Shown here piece by piece: positions 35,726-46,555 of a stretch of 64,000 bases of DNA. This DNA is from Methylococcus sp. EFPC2 (GTDB lineage: Bacteria > Pseudomonadota > Gammaproteobacteria > Methylococcales > Methylococcaceae): contig NZ_CP070491.1 of NCBI RefSeq assembly GCF_016925495.1, positions 3,162,001 to 3,226,000 of the forward strand, in the 5' to 3' direction. Each line of letters begins with the position of its first letter. Positions within the stretch are counted from its first letter, which is position 1. The position numbers and the translations under genes are program-made. Below the pieces are notes generated by a model. The model was given only the letters and a program-made list of their open reading frames with translations. It was not told the DNA's origin and did not search any database.

Positions 35726-36301
35726 ATGTTAAGTGTGGGCGGATTCGTCCTGCTCGGTATGCTGGTCGTACTGAGCCTCTACGTCATCGTCATCTACAAC
35801 CGCTTCGTCAGCCTCAAGCATGATACCGCAAAGGCCTGGGCCAACATCGACGTGCTGCTGAAGCAGCGCCACGACGAACTGCCCAAACTGGTGGAAACCT
35901 GCAAGCAATACATGAAGCACGAGCGCGAGACGCTGGAGCGGGTCATGCAGGCGCGTGCCGGCGTCTCGGCGGCGCGCGAGGCGAGCAACCTGCCGGCGCT
36001 GGGGGCGGCGGAAGGACAGTTACGCCGGGGGCTGCTGCAATTGTTCGCGGTGGCCGAAGCCTATCCGGACCTGAAGGCCGACACCGCCTTCCGCAACCTC
36101 GAAGCCCGCATCACCGGATTGGAAAACGCCATCGCCGATCGCCGCGAGTTCTACAACGATACGGTCAACAACAACAACGTGCGTCTGGAGCAATTCCCGG
36201 ACGTGATCATCGCCCGTTTGTTTGCCTTCAAACCCTTCCAGTTGTTGGAATTCAGCGACGAGGAAAAACAGGACGTCGACCTGCGCGCTCTGTTCTCCTG
36301 A
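35726..36301 (+). CDS. LemA family protein
   Basis: A 191-residue protein with one N-terminal membrane helix (GFVLLGMLVVLSLYVIVIYN) and a long helical domain outside. LemA marks are YNRFVSLKHDTAKAWANIDVLLKQRHDELPKLVE (key part WANIDVLLKQRHDELPKLV), ARAGVSAAREA, AYPDLKADTAF and the signature YNDTVNNNNVRLEQFPDVIIA. Function is unsettled; the family is envelope-linked. AGGAG lies 9 bases upstream of the ATG. The next gene starts 2 bases after the stop, and LemA/GIDE pairs recur in proteobacteria. Confidence 0.93.
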   Translation: MLSVGGFVLLGMLVVLSLYVIVIYNRFVSLKHDTAKAWANIDVLLKQRHDELPKLVETCKQYMKHERETLERVMQARAGVSAAREASNLPALGAAEGQLRRGLLQLFAVAEAYPDLKADTAFRNLEARITGLENAIADRREFYNDTVNNNNVRLEQFPDVIIARLFAFKPFQLLEFSDEEKQDVDLRALFS

Positions 36302-36303
36302 CC

Positions 36304-37251
36304 ATGCAGCCGTCCGGCTTGGCCCTGCTGATAGAGCTGATCCACTCGGCCGGCGCCCATGCGTTCTGGTTCGCCTGGAGTGGGGCGGTGCTGCTCGATG
36401 TGGTTCTGCTGTGCCTCGGGTTTCGCGCCCTGCACCGGGCCCGATTGATGACCGACATGCCGACCGCCAAACTGCGCTCGGCCGCCCAGGGTTACGTGGA
36501 ACTGGAAGGCTGGGCTCGCATGATGCCCGGCGAGCCGGTCCATGCGCCGCTCAGCGGCCTGCCCTGCGCCTGGTATCGCTACAAGATCGAAAAGCGCGAG
36601 CGTGACGCCTACGGTCGCGAGGACCTCTGGCGCACCCTGGAGTCCGGCACCAGCGAGGCCATCTTCCATCTCGAAGACCCCACCGGCCGCTGCGTCGTCG
36701 ATCCCGACGGGGCGGAAGTGATTCCCTCGGTGCGCCTGTGTTGGCGCGGGCATGCCGAAAAACCCGGCGGCGCGCCGCGCGTGACCGGCTTCTGGAGCCA
36801 GCTCTGGTCCACCGGCCCCTACCGCTATACCGAATCCCGCATCAACGATTATGACCGGCTCTACGCGGTGGGACAGTTCGTCGGCTTGGGTGGTCACGAA
36901 ACGGCGAGCCTCAACGACGAGGTCCGCGATCTGCTGACGACCTGGAAACGCGATCGCGCCGCACTGCTGCGGCGCTTCGACGCCGATGGCGATGGCGAAA
37001 TCAATCTCGCCGAGTGGGAGGATGCGCGACGCGACGCGGAAAGCGAGGTGTTGGCGCGTCACGCCGCGCGCCCGCCCCAAGCGGAAATCAATCTGATGAA
37101 AAAGCCGGCTTACGGCCGGCCCTATCTGCTCTCCTGCTTGTCGCAGGAAACTCTGGTCGCCCGCGCCCGCGGGCGGGCCGGCGCCTGCCTGGCCGGATTT
37201 CTATTGCTGGGCGCGACCTTGGTCTGGACGCTACGAGTCCGATTGGACTGA
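36304..37251 (+). CDS. GIDE-domain membrane protein with EF-hand motif
   Basis: A 315-residue protein. A membrane helix near residues 20-42 and a C-terminal helix (CLAGFLLLGATLVWTLRV) enclose a soluble domain of the GIDE type known from mitochondrial MULAN ligases: AQGYVELEGWARMMPGEPVHAPLSGLPCAWYRYKIEKRERD (key part LPCAWYRYKIE), then IFHLEDPTGRCVVDPDGAEV. No RING domain is present. An EF-hand loop DADGDGEINLAEWED near residue 225 has all calcium ligand positions. It is coupled to lemA. A role in envelope stress is possible but not shown. Confidence 0.8.
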   Translation: MQPSGLALLIELIHSAGAHAFWFAWSGAVLLDVVLLCLGFRALHRARLMTDMPTAKLRSAAQGYVELEGWARMMPGEPVHAPLSGLPCAWYRYKIEKRERDAYGREDLWRTLESGTSEAIFHLEDPTGRCVVDPDGAEVIPSVRLCWRGHAEKPGGAPRVTGFWSQLWSTGPYRYTESRINDYDRLYAVGQFVGLGGHETASLNDEVRDLLTTWKRDRAALLRRFDADGDGEINLAEWEDARRDAESEVLARHAARPPQAEINLMKKPAYGRPYLLSCLSQETLVARARGRAGACLAGFLLLGATLVWTLRVRLD

Positions 37252-37255
37252 AGAA

Positions 37256-38998
37256 TCAGCCTTCCACGCCAACGACGCCGAAATGGCTGAACGAGAAATT
37301 GCTTTCGATCAGCCTTTCCAAACGGCAGTTTCGGCTATGGCCGGCGGTTTCCAGGCGCACGATCTGGCCGAGCTGAAAGCTCGCGGGCGGGGTGATGAGG
37401 CTGGAAGACGCGCCCAAACGCTTGTTGACCGGAAGCAACAAACCGTGCCGTTCGTCTTCGAAGCTGCCGGAAACGCTGATGGCCACCGGCGTGGAGGCTG
37501 GCGACAGCAGTTCGACGCCCAACAGCAGATTGTCTTCGCTATCATGGCTGAGCCAGCGAACCACGCCGACATTCAGATTGCCGTCTTCATCAGGCACGCC
37601 GATCAGTTCGTCCACTCTGACACAGGACAGTTCTTTGCTCACCCAGCACAAGCAGTATCCGTGCGCGCTGGCGTTCACCGTCCAGGCGAGCGGAATGGCG
37701 GGATTGCGCCCCGGCGACAAGGCCAGTCCCCGGTCCGTCCAGATGTCATCCTGGCGCACCTTGGATTGCTCGCCGCGCCATCGCTGACCGATGGATGTCT
37801 CGCTGCGCATATCCCGCCTGTCTTGGTCACGTTCGTCACGATCGGTCAATTGCAACGTGTAATCGGGGACATCCAGCAAGGTAACGCCCCTGACCTGAAC
37901 CACGCTGGTAGCGCGTTTGGGAGCGCTCTTGACCGGGCCCCGATCATCGCCCGTCATGGCCAAGGCCAAGTTTTCCAAGCCCAGGGTGAGCGTGCGCTCC
38001 TCCCGCGAAGGCAGACGCGACGACTTCCGGCGCTCCGGTGCCGCAAGCGACTGGATCAGGCGCTTCAACATCGTACGGCGCATGCGGATGCCGCTCCAAC
38101 GCCGGCTCTCGGCCTCGCCGTAGTAGGCCAGCGCTTGCCGGACGAGTGTGCGGGTGAGGAGAAAACGGAATTTGGCGTCGTCGCCCTTGGGCCCCGCCTG
38201 GATAGGCCGGGGCGGTTCGTCGCCGCCGAGATCGAGTGAGAACGCCGCCGATTCGTCGGCCCGTCGCGGCTCGGCGTTCAGCTCGGCGAGATGGGCGAAG
38301 CGCCCGGTAACTTCATGGATCTGGCGGATTTCCAGGGGACGATAACGCTGGCAATGGGCCAGCGAAAACAGCAGGATGTGCTTGAATACCGCCAGGATGG
38401 TATCTCCGGAGCGCTCCCCCTTCACCCCGGCGATTTTCTCCGCGTGCCATCCGCGCTGCTCCGCGGCCGCGTACAGACCATACACCTCCCGCCAGTATCC
38501 GTGAGGCACCGGCAGATAGATGGCCTGGTACTTCAGCTGCATCTCGCCGTAGGCTTCCAGCGCCCGGTAGAGGCATCGCTGCCGTGCAGCCTTGTCGAGC
38601 GCCCGTTCGCTGTAAAAACTCTTGCCGCTTGCCACCCTGAGATACGCGCGGCCGAATTCGCGGCACAGCAAATAACCCAGCCCGGCCGAGCGGCGGGTGA
38701 CGCGGGGCAGGGGGAAAGTGACGTCGCCGCGCAAATGCATTTCTATGGCGCGGTCGGCGAGCATATACACCGTCGCCCGCAACCGTTCCAATAGTCCGAG
38801 ATGCTCGCCGCTGGCGAAACTCTCGATTTGATTCAACATGCGCAACAGGGTCAACAGGGACTGCCCGGAAACCTCGACGTTGGCCAGAGGCAACTCGTCC
38901 AGCCAGGCCGACAGCCCTTTTTCGCTGAGTTCGGCCGGCATGTTCGGCTCGCTGCGTGGCGCGCGACGATTGGATATTTGAGAGGGTGTGGATACCAT
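37256..38998 (-). CDS. Large protein of unknown function, possible PilZ-like C-terminus
   Basis: A 580-residue soluble protein. Residues about 15-270 are helical (LSEKGLSAWLDELPLANVEV, REFGRAYLRVASGKSFYSER, LYRALEAYGEMQLKYQAIY). The last 130 residues turn to beta strands (AWTVNASAHGYCLCWVSKEL, VGVVRWLSHDSEDNLLLGVELLSP) which resemble a PilZ-type c-di-GMP receptor end, but a clear RxxxR motif is not seen. I do not assign a function. The ATG at 38998 (MVSTPSQISN) gives the longest frame; the true start may be downstream (MPAELSEKG). It converges with the GIDE gene 5 bases away. Confidence 0.7.
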   Translation of the reverse strand: MVSTPSQISNRRAPRSEPNMPAELSEKGLSAWLDELPLANVEVSGQSLLTLLRMLNQIESFASGEHLGLLERLRATVYMLADRAIEMHLRGDVTFPLPRVTRRSAGLGYLLCREFGRAYLRVASGKSFYSERALDKAARQRCLYRALEAYGEMQLKYQAIYLPVPHGYWREVYGLYAAAEQRGWHAEKIAGVKGERSGDTILAVFKHILLFSLAHCQRYRPLEIRQIHEVTGRFAHLAELNAEPRRADESAAFSLDLGGDEPPRPIQAGPKGDDAKFRFLLTRTLVRQALAYYGEAESRRWSGIRMRRTMLKRLIQSLAAPERRKSSRLPSREERTLTLGLENLALAMTGDDRGPVKSAPKRATSVVQVRGVTLLDVPDYTLQLTDRDERDQDRRDMRSETSIGQRWRGEQSKVRQDDIWTDRGLALSPGRNPAIPLAWTVNASAHGYCLCWVSKELSCVRVDELIGVPDEDGNLNVGVVRWLSHDSEDNLLLGVELLSPASTPVAISVSGSFEDERHGLLLPVNKRLGASSSLITPPASFQLGQIVRLETAGHSRNCRLERLIESNFSFSHFGVVGVEG

Positions 38999-39144
38999 GG
39001 CAGGGCAACGAATCTCTTGGTGGACTCTCGGCGCTATGCGATCACGGACGCGACTCGCCGCGCCCAGACAACCCGGGGAAGTCTAGCACGCCTGCGGAGT
39101 CGCGCCGGGATCAAGCCCGACCGGCTTCGGTGGGCTCTGCGGGC

Positions 39145-39465
39145 TTATCCCCGAGCCGCCTTTTCCTCATGCCCCGAGAGGCCGAAGCGCCGGTCGAGTT
39201 CGTTCAGGACGTCGTCGGGCGTAAGTCCCTGTTGGGCCAGCAGGACCAGGCAATGAAACCAGAGGTCGGCCATTTCGTAGACGATTTGCGGCTTGTCTCC
39301 GCCCTTGGCGGCGATCACCGTTTCGGTCGCCTCCTCGCCGACCTTCTTGAGTATGGTATCCAGTCCTTTGGCATAAAGGCTGGCCACGTAGGACGACTGG
39401 GGGTCCTGGGATTTGCGCTGCTCAAGCACCTCGGCCAGGCGGCTCAACACGTCGGTCTGCGTCAT
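39145..39465 (-). CDS. hisE: Phosphoribosyl-ATP diphosphatase
   Basis: A 106-residue all-helical enzyme that removes pyrophosphate from phosphoribosyl-ATP, step 2 of histidine synthesis. Marks: [41 protein letters not shown] (key part [15 protein letters not shown]), [15 protein letters not shown]. The ATG at 39465 overlaps the hisI TGA (ATGA). It ends the hisBHAFIE operon. Confidence 0.95.
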   Translation of the reverse strand: MTQTDVLSRLAEVLEQRKSQDPQSSYVASLYAKGLDTILKKVGEEATETVIAAKGGDKPQIVYEMADLWFHCLVLLAQQGLTPDDVLNELDRRFGLSGHEEKAARG

Positions 39466-39838
39466 CGGTAGATGGTCTCGGGGGATTTGAGGACGGGATC
39501 GACGGTTTCCCACTGCCCGTCGCGCAGGATGCGGAAAAAGCAATGATGACGGCCGGTATGGCAGGCGATGCCGCCGGCCTGTTCGACCTTGAGCAGGATC
39601 ACGTCCTCGTCGCAATCCAGGCGGATCTCCCGCACTTTTTGCCGATGCCCGGACTCCTCGCCCTTGCGCCAGAGCTTGTTGCGCGAGCGCGACCAGTACA
39701 CCGCATAGCCTTCCTCGGCGGTCAGCGCCAAAGACTCCCTGTTCATCCAGGCGAACATCAGGATTGTGCCGGTGTCCGCTTCCTGGGCGATCACCGGCAC
39801 CAGCCCATCGGCCGTCCAGCGGATCTCGTCCAGCCAGC

Positions 39839-39842
<4 letters not shown>
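39462..39842 (-). CDS. hisI: Phosphoribosyl-AMP cyclohydrolase
   Basis: A 126-residue enzyme from GTG at 39842 ([20 protein letters not shown]), step 3 of histidine synthesis. Metal ligands are in [15 protein letters not shown] and [23 protein letters not shown] and [18 protein letters not shown] are conserved. The GTG overlaps the hisF TGA (GTGA) and the stop overlaps hisE. Here hisI and hisE are separate genes, in contrast to the fused hisIE of enteric bacteria. Confidence 0.95.
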
Positions 39843-40594
<752 letters not shown>

Positions 40595-40595
40595 C

Positions 40596-41327
40596 CTAGA
40601 AATTTTCCGCCAGCTTGCGGCCTTCGGCGAAATCCAGCGTGCCTTCGTAGATGGCGCGGCCGGTGATGGCACCCATGACGCCGTCGCTCACGATCTCGCC
40701 CAGGGCGCGGATGTCGTCCAGATTGGTGATGCCGCCCGAAGCGATCACCGGGATCTGGATCGCCCGCGCCAAGCGAGCCGTGGCTTCGATGTTGACGCCG
40801 CCCATCATGCCGTCGCGGCTGATGTCGGTATAAATGATGGCTTCCACGCCGTCGTCCTCGAACTTCTGCGCCAGGTCGATCACGTCGTGGTGCGAGAGCT
40901 TGGACCAGCCGTCGATGGCGACCTTACCGTCCTTCGCGTCCAAACCGACGATGATGTGATTGGGGAACTCGGCCGCCACGTCGCTGACGAAATGCGGCGC
41001 GCTGACCGCCTTTGTGCCGATGATGACGAAGTCCACCCCGGCGTTGAGATAGGCCTGGATGGTGTCCTCGTCGCGGATACCGCCGCCGACCTGTATCTGT
41101 ATGTCCGGATAAGTTACGCGTATGGCGTGAATCACCTCGCCGTTGCGGGGCACACCGGCAAAAGCGCCGTCCAGATCGACCAAGTGCAAGCGCTTCGCGC
41201 CCTCGGCCACCCAGCGGCCGGCGACGGCCACCGGATCGTCGGAAAACACCGTATCGTCTTCCATGCGCCCCTGCCGCAAACGGACACACTTGCCATCTTT
41301 CAGGTCGATAGCAGGTATCAAAAGCAT
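40596..41327 (-). CDS. hisA: Phosphoribosylformimino-5-aminoimidazole carboxamide ribotide isomerase
   Basis: A 243-residue (beta/alpha)8 isomerase, step 4 of histidine synthesis. [20 protein letters not shown] holds catalytic Asp8, and the second Asp is in [15 protein letters not shown]. Phosphate loops are [10 protein letters not shown] and [11 protein letters not shown]. It lies 24 bases after hisH and one base before hisF. Confidence 0.97.
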   Translation of the reverse strand: MLLIPAIDLKDGKCVRLRQGRMEDDTVFSDDPVAVAGRWVAEGAKRLHLVDLDGAFAGVPRNGEVIHAIRVTYPDIQIQVGGGIRDEDTIQAYLNAGVDFVIIGTKAVSAPHFVSDVAAEFPNHIIVGLDAKDGKVAIDGWSKLSHHDVIDLAQKFEDDGVEAIIYTDISRDGMMGGVNIEATARLARAIQIPVIASGGITNLDDIRALGEIVSDGVMGAITGRAIYEGTLDFAEGRKLAENF

Positions 41328-41351
41328 GCTCGTATCCTCGTAACTCTCGGT

Positions 41352-42014
41352 TTAATTGGACGAAAGGCGTTGACCGCCCGGCTCCCACGCCAGGAAGTTC
41401 GCCAGCAGCCTCAGACCGGCGGCTTGGCTCTTCTCCGGGTGAAACTGGACCGCGAACACGTTGTCGCGCGCCAAGGCGGCGGCGAAGGGCGCGGGATAAT
41501 CGCTGGTGGCGGCGACCAGGCTTTCCTCGGCAGGCCGCGCGTAGTAGCTGTGCACGAAATAAAAACGGCTGTCCTGGGGAATTCCGGACCAGATCGGGTG
41601 ATCGCCGGCCTGATGGACGCGGTTCCATCCCATGTGAGGAATCTTCAGGGGTGTGCCGTCGGCATCCACCAGGTCGTCCGCAAAGCGGACCACCCGGCCG
41701 GGCATCAATCCCAGGCAGGGCGTCTCGTTATTCTCTTCGCTGCTTTCGAGCAGCGCCTGCATGCCGAGACAAATGCCCAGCAGAGGCTTGCTCGCCGCCA
41801 GTTCGTGCAGCACGGGCACCAGATCCCGTTCGGTCAGGGCCACCATGCAGTCACGGATGGCACCGACACCGGGGAACACCACCCGGTCGGCGGCGCACAG
41901 CGCGGCCGGATCGGCCGTCACGTTGACGAAGGTACCGGGGCTGGCGTGCTGCAGCGCTTTGGCGATGGAATGGAGATTACCCATTCCGTAATCGATGACG
42001 GCCACCGAGGACAT
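41352..42014 (-). CDS. hisH: Imidazole glycerol phosphate synthase, glutamine amidotransferase subunit
   Basis: A 220-residue class I amidotransferase that feeds ammonia to HisF. MSSVAVIDYGMGNLHSIAKA starts the protein; the nucleophile Cys is in LGICLGMQALLES (about residue 84), and the His and Glu of the triad are in AVQFHPEKSQ. The loop VVFPGVGAIRDCM is conserved. It follows hisB by 35 bases. Confidence 0.97.
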   Translation of the reverse strand: MSSVAVIDYGMGNLHSIAKALQHASPGTFVNVTADPAALCAADRVVFPGVGAIRDCMVALTERDLVPVLHELAASKPLLGICLGMQALLESSEENNETPCLGLMPGRVVRFADDLVDADGTPLKIPHMGWNRVHQAGDHPIWSGIPQDSRFYFVHSYYARPAEESLVAATSDYPAPFAAALARDNVFAVQFHPEKSQAAGLRLLANFLAWEPGGQRLSSN

Positions 42015-42049
42015 AGGGACGGAACCAGAGTTAAGAGGTGTGGAAAACC

Positions 42050-42643
42050 TTAAAGCACGCCCTTGGTGGACGGGGTGATGTCGGCCATGCGTTCGTCCCG
42101 TTCGAGCGCCGCGCGCAAGGCCCGGCCGAACGCCTTGAATATCGTTTCGGCGACGTGGTGGGCGTTGACGCCTTTCAGGTTGTCGATATGCAGACTGACC
42201 TTGGCATGGTTCACGAAACCGCGGAAAAACTCCAGCAGCAGATCCACGTCGAAATCGCCGATGCGCGCGCGCGGGAAGGTGACACCGTAGTCCAGCCCGG
42301 GCCGGCCGGAAAAATCGATCACCACCCGCGTCAAGGCTTCGTCCAGCGGAACATAGGCGTGGCCGTAGCGGCGGATGCCTTTCTTGTCGCCCACGGCCTG
42401 ATCGAAGGCCTGGCCCAAGGCGATGCCGACGTCCTCCACGGTGTGATGAGCGTCGATGTGCAGATCGCCCTTCGCCTGGATATCGAGATCGATCAGGCCG
42501 TGGCGGGCAATCTGGTCGAGCATGTGTTCGAGGAAGGGAACCCCGGTGTCGAAGCGGCCAGTGCCGCGCCCATCCAGATTGATTCGGACCTGAATCTGGG
42601 TCTCCAGGGTATTGCGCTCCACGTGAGCGGTGCGTGCGGACAT
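42050..42643 (-). CDS. hisB: Imidazoleglycerol-phosphate dehydratase
   Basis: A 197-residue monofunctional dehydratase, step 6 of histidine synthesis. Twin metal-binding motifs are [16 protein letters not shown] and [16 protein letters not shown], with [13 protein letters not shown]. It lacks the phosphatase domain fused in E. coli HisB. It is the first gene of the operon hisB-hisH-hisA-hisF-hisI-hisE; hisG, hisD and hisC are not in the window. It diverges from an unknown membrane-protein gene. Confidence 0.97.
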   Translation of the reverse strand: MSARTAHVERNTLETQIQVRINLDGRGTGRFDTGVPFLEHMLDQIARHGLIDLDIQAKGDLHIDAHHTVEDVGIALGQAFDQAVGDKKGIRRYGHAYVPLDEALTRVVIDFSGRPGLDYGVTFPRARIGDFDVDLLLEFFRGFVNHAKVSLHIDNLKGVNAHHVAETIFKAFGRALRAALERDERMADITPSTKGVL

Positions 42644-42846
42644 GTAACCGAATTTCCGATGGGGGGAATAAGGAGGTTCAAGTTCTATGATAATCGCTTG
42701 CCGGACATTGATAAACCCTCGCGCCAGCGGCGCCCCGCCGGCGGGTTATCGCGCCTCGCCGCAAGCTCGGCTAAAATCGCCGGACCGAGTTTCCGCGCCG
42801 GATCGGCGATTTCTTAATTTTTCCAATTCATTTGGGGTATGTACTC

Positions 42847-43404
42847 ATGAGCACATCGCCTGACCGCCTGCAATCAGAACGCACCAAACACCCCATCAAG
42901 ACAGATACCGGGCCGCGGCGCAAACCGACCGCCTTGCGCGGCTTGATCTGGATCTCGCTGTGGTTGGGTCTGATCGCCGCCATCGCGTCCTACCCCGAGC
43001 TCATCACGAACTATCTCCTGCACGGTATCGAGATCACGCTCGAAGTGGCCGAGCAATCGCTGGACGTCGGCTACGAGATGATAGGCTTGAGCCACGCCGT
43101 CGCGCCCATCGCCACGGCCTACACCGGTCTGGTCATCGGACTCGCGCTGCTCTATTTCCTGATCCGTAAAGCCATGATCTGGTATCGGGCGGCCAGTCAG
43201 GCCATCACCGACTACAAGGCCTTGTACACCGAACTGACACGGAACTGGTGGACGAAACTGAAGCAAAAAGCGCTGGCATGGTGGGACACACTGGACTGGA
43301 TGCACCGCATCGCGGTGATCGTTTTTCTGGTGCTCGTGGGCATACCCTTGGCGCTACTGCTGTCCTTCGTTCTGGGTGGCGCCGTCACCGCGCTTTTCCT
43401 GTAA
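42847..43404 (+). CDS. Membrane protein of unknown function
   Basis: A 185-residue protein from the ATG at 42847, with GGGG 9 bases upstream; TTG 42832 is a weak longer start. After a basic N-terminus (residues 1-30) come three hydrophobic helices: GLIWISLWLGLIAAIASYP, YTGLVIGLALLYFLIR and IAVIVFLVLVGIPLALLLSF. A Trp-rich amphipathic stretch (NWWTKLKQKALAWWDTLDW) lies between the second and third. I do not recognise the family. A strong terminator follows at 43481. Confidence 0.7.
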   Translation: MSTSPDRLQSERTKHPIKTDTGPRRKPTALRGLIWISLWLGLIAAIASYPELITNYLLHGIEITLEVAEQSLDVGYEMIGLSHAVAPIATAYTGLVIGLALLYFLIRKAMIWYRAASQAITDYKALYTELTRNWWTKLKQKALAWWDTLDWMHRIAVIVFLVLVGIPLALLLSFVLGGAVTALFL

Positions 43405-43480
43405 AAAGACGGAAACTTACGCCAGCGGAGAATGTCAGATTGAATGTTCCTCCCTTTTTCGGAAGCTCCGAGAGTTATCT

Positions 43481-43508
43481 AAGCCCGTCGCAAGACGGGC
43501 TTTTTTTT
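43481..43508 (+). terminator. Rho-independent terminator after the 185-residue membrane protein
   Basis: AAGCCCGTC (43481-43489) pairs with GACGGGCTT (43494-43502) across a GCAA tetraloop, and the stem runs into eight T (43501-43508). GCAA is a stable GNRA loop. This is the clearest intrinsic terminator on the plus strand. Confidence 0.93.
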
Positions 43509-43607
43509 GGCCGGGTTTTCCGGCTGGAATGAAGACACCCGATTTCTTGCGGCTCGTGTCGACTTGGTCGGCCCCGACCAGACCCCAGCCACGCGGGGAC
43601 GAACCGC

Positions 43608-43661
43608 CGCACAACTAGGCCTGATTGTTGCGATTTCGGCGGTTTAGGCCTATGTTGTGCG
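43608..43661. repeat. Bulged inverted repeat in the 43.4-43.76 kb intergenic region
   Basis: CGCACAACTAGGCC (43608-43621) pairs with GGCCTA-T-GTTGTGCG (43647-43661), 14 bp with a single bulged T, around a 25-base loop. It lies 98 bases before the next gene, past the terminator at 43481. It could be an operator, a small-RNA stem or a decayed repeat. The rest of this 354-base gap shows no gene. Confidence 0.5.
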
Positions 43662-43758
43662 CGTTTACGCGCCGGGCCGCCGAGTATTGCCGTGGCGGCC
43701 GCTTGCGGCGGAAGCATGCATCACGACCACAACAATAAAACTTGGAAGGGGAAATGCC

Positions 43759-44166
43759 ATGACCGAACTGCTTTTCGGCCTGACCGTGCTGTTCATCGGC
43801 TATGTGATCTATGAAGTTTTCAAGACGGTATCCACGGGCGGTACACCCGCTCCGGCCGCGGAGGTCCCTCCCCCCGCCGAAGTGGCTGCAGTCGTAGCCG
43901 CGCCCGCCCCCGAAGCAGTCCCTCCCACCGAGCCGACGGCATCCCCGGCGGCCGAGAAAGGGCCGTTATTGCGCAATCCCGCGGATGGCGAAACCTCACC
44001 GGCACCGCGAAACTACCGCTTCGCCAAGAAATGGATCAAGGAGGCTCTGGTCGCCGAAGGTCTGCTTCCCAAGGTCTACAAGAATTCCGAATTGACGGTG
44101 AACGTGTCCGAAAAGGTCAAAGCCGCATTGGACGCTTTCAAGGCGCTGGAAAAATACCAGGCTTAG
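43759..44166 (+). CDS. Membrane-anchored protein of unknown function
   Basis: A 135-residue protein from the ATG at 43759, with AAGGGG 8 bases upstream. One membrane helix (LLFGLTVLFIGYVIYEVFK, residues 4-22) leads into a low-complexity Ala/Pro/Glu linker (about 28-72) and a small C-terminal domain with YRFAKKWIKEALVAEGLLPK and VSEKVKAALDAFKALEKY. The layout is an anchor, a spacer and a compact helical head. I do not recognise it. The in-frame upstream start at 43657 adds residues without any signal. Confidence 0.7.
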   Translation: MTELLFGLTVLFIGYVIYEVFKTVSTGGTPAPAAEVPPPAEVAAVVAAPAPEAVPPTEPTASPAAEKGPLLRNPADGETSPAPRNYRFAKKWIKEALVAEGLLPKVYKNSELTVNVSEKVKAALDAFKALEKYQA

Positions 44167-44523
44167 GATACATCCCGGATGGTGAGGTAGGGGCGAACGC
44201 GAGGACGCCGAATCCCATCGGCCGCATGAGTCGACTCGCTCCGCTTCGTCCTGCCGGGCTTAATACCGAATATATTTTCCGTCCGATGGTCCCGTTCGAC
44301 TCCGTACCGGCTGTCGACGCGCTACGGGCGGGAACGATCATCAGACCGTAATTCTCGCGGGTGGCATTGCCATGCACCCCTTCGGCGCGCCGCCTGCTCG
44401 GACGCCTAGCCCTGCCGCCGCGAGCCGCTTCACCCGCCGCTTGCAGACTCACACACCGTTTTGGCGCCACCTTGTCGCCTTTTAAGATGATTTAATCCGG
44501 CTTCAATCCCATCGCGATACGAC
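44167..44523. other. Gene-free region before sucC
   Basis: About 357 bases with no supported gene, tRNA or strong hairpin. Open frames here are short and in no recognised family. It should hold the sucCD-nadE promoter; I cannot place it firmly. Confidence 0.5.
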
Positions 44524-45680
<1,157 letters not shown>

Positions 45681-45684
<4 letters not shown>

Positions 45685-46553
45685 GCATACTCGTCGACAA
45701 GAGCACCCAGCTGATCTGCCAGGGGTTTACCGGCAAGCAGGCCACCTTCCATTCCCGCCAATGCCTGGATTACGGCACCCAACTGGTGGGCGGCGTCACG
45801 CCGGGCCGCGGCGGGCAGACCCATCTCGATCTGCCGGTATTCGATACGGTGAAGCAGGCGGTCACCCAGACCGGCGCCACGGCCAGCATGATCTACGTGC
45901 CCCCGGCCTTCGCCGCCGACGCCATCCTGGAAGCGGCCGATGCCGGAATCGAACTGATCGTCTGCATCACCGAAGGCATCCCGGTCCTGCACATGCTCAG
46001 GGTGAAGGCGGCGCTGAAGTCCACCGGCGCCCGCCTGATCGGTCCGAATTGCCCCGGCATCATCACCCCCGGCGAGTGCAAGATAGGCATCATGCCGGGT
46101 TTCATCCACCAGCCCGGCAGCATAGGCGTGGTCTCGCGCTCCGGCACCCTCACCTATGAGGCGGTGCACCAGACCACGCGCGCCGGACTGGGCCAGAGCA
46201 CCTGCGTCGGCATAGGCGGCGATCCCATACACGGCCTGGACTTCATCGAGGTACTGGAATTGTTCGAGCAGGATCCGCAGACGCGAGGCATCATCCTGGT
46301 CGGTGAGATCGGCGGCAGTGCCGAGGAAGAAGCCGCGGAGTACATCAAGGCCCACGTCAGCAAGCCCGTGGTCGGCTACATCGCCGGATCCACCGCCCCG
46401 CCCGGCAAACGCATGGGCCATGCCGGCGCCATCGTCAGCGGCGGCAAGGGCACGGCGGCGGGCAAATTCGCGGCCTTGAAAGCGGCCGGGGTCAGCATCG
46501 TGGACAGCCCGGCCAAGATGGGCCAGGCCATGCTGGAAAGGCTGGGCGGTTGA
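45681..46553 (+). CDS. sucD: Succinate-CoA ligase (ADP-forming), alpha subunit
   Basis: A 290-residue subunit with the CoA-binding fold. [20 protein letters not shown] starts it; [30 protein letters not shown] and [11 protein letters not shown] are conserved, and the active-site phosphohistidine is in GRMGHAGAI-type [17 protein letters not shown] near residue 248. The ATG overlaps the sucC stop (ATGA) and nadE starts within a few bases of its end. Confidence 0.95.
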
Positions 46554-46555
46554 GC

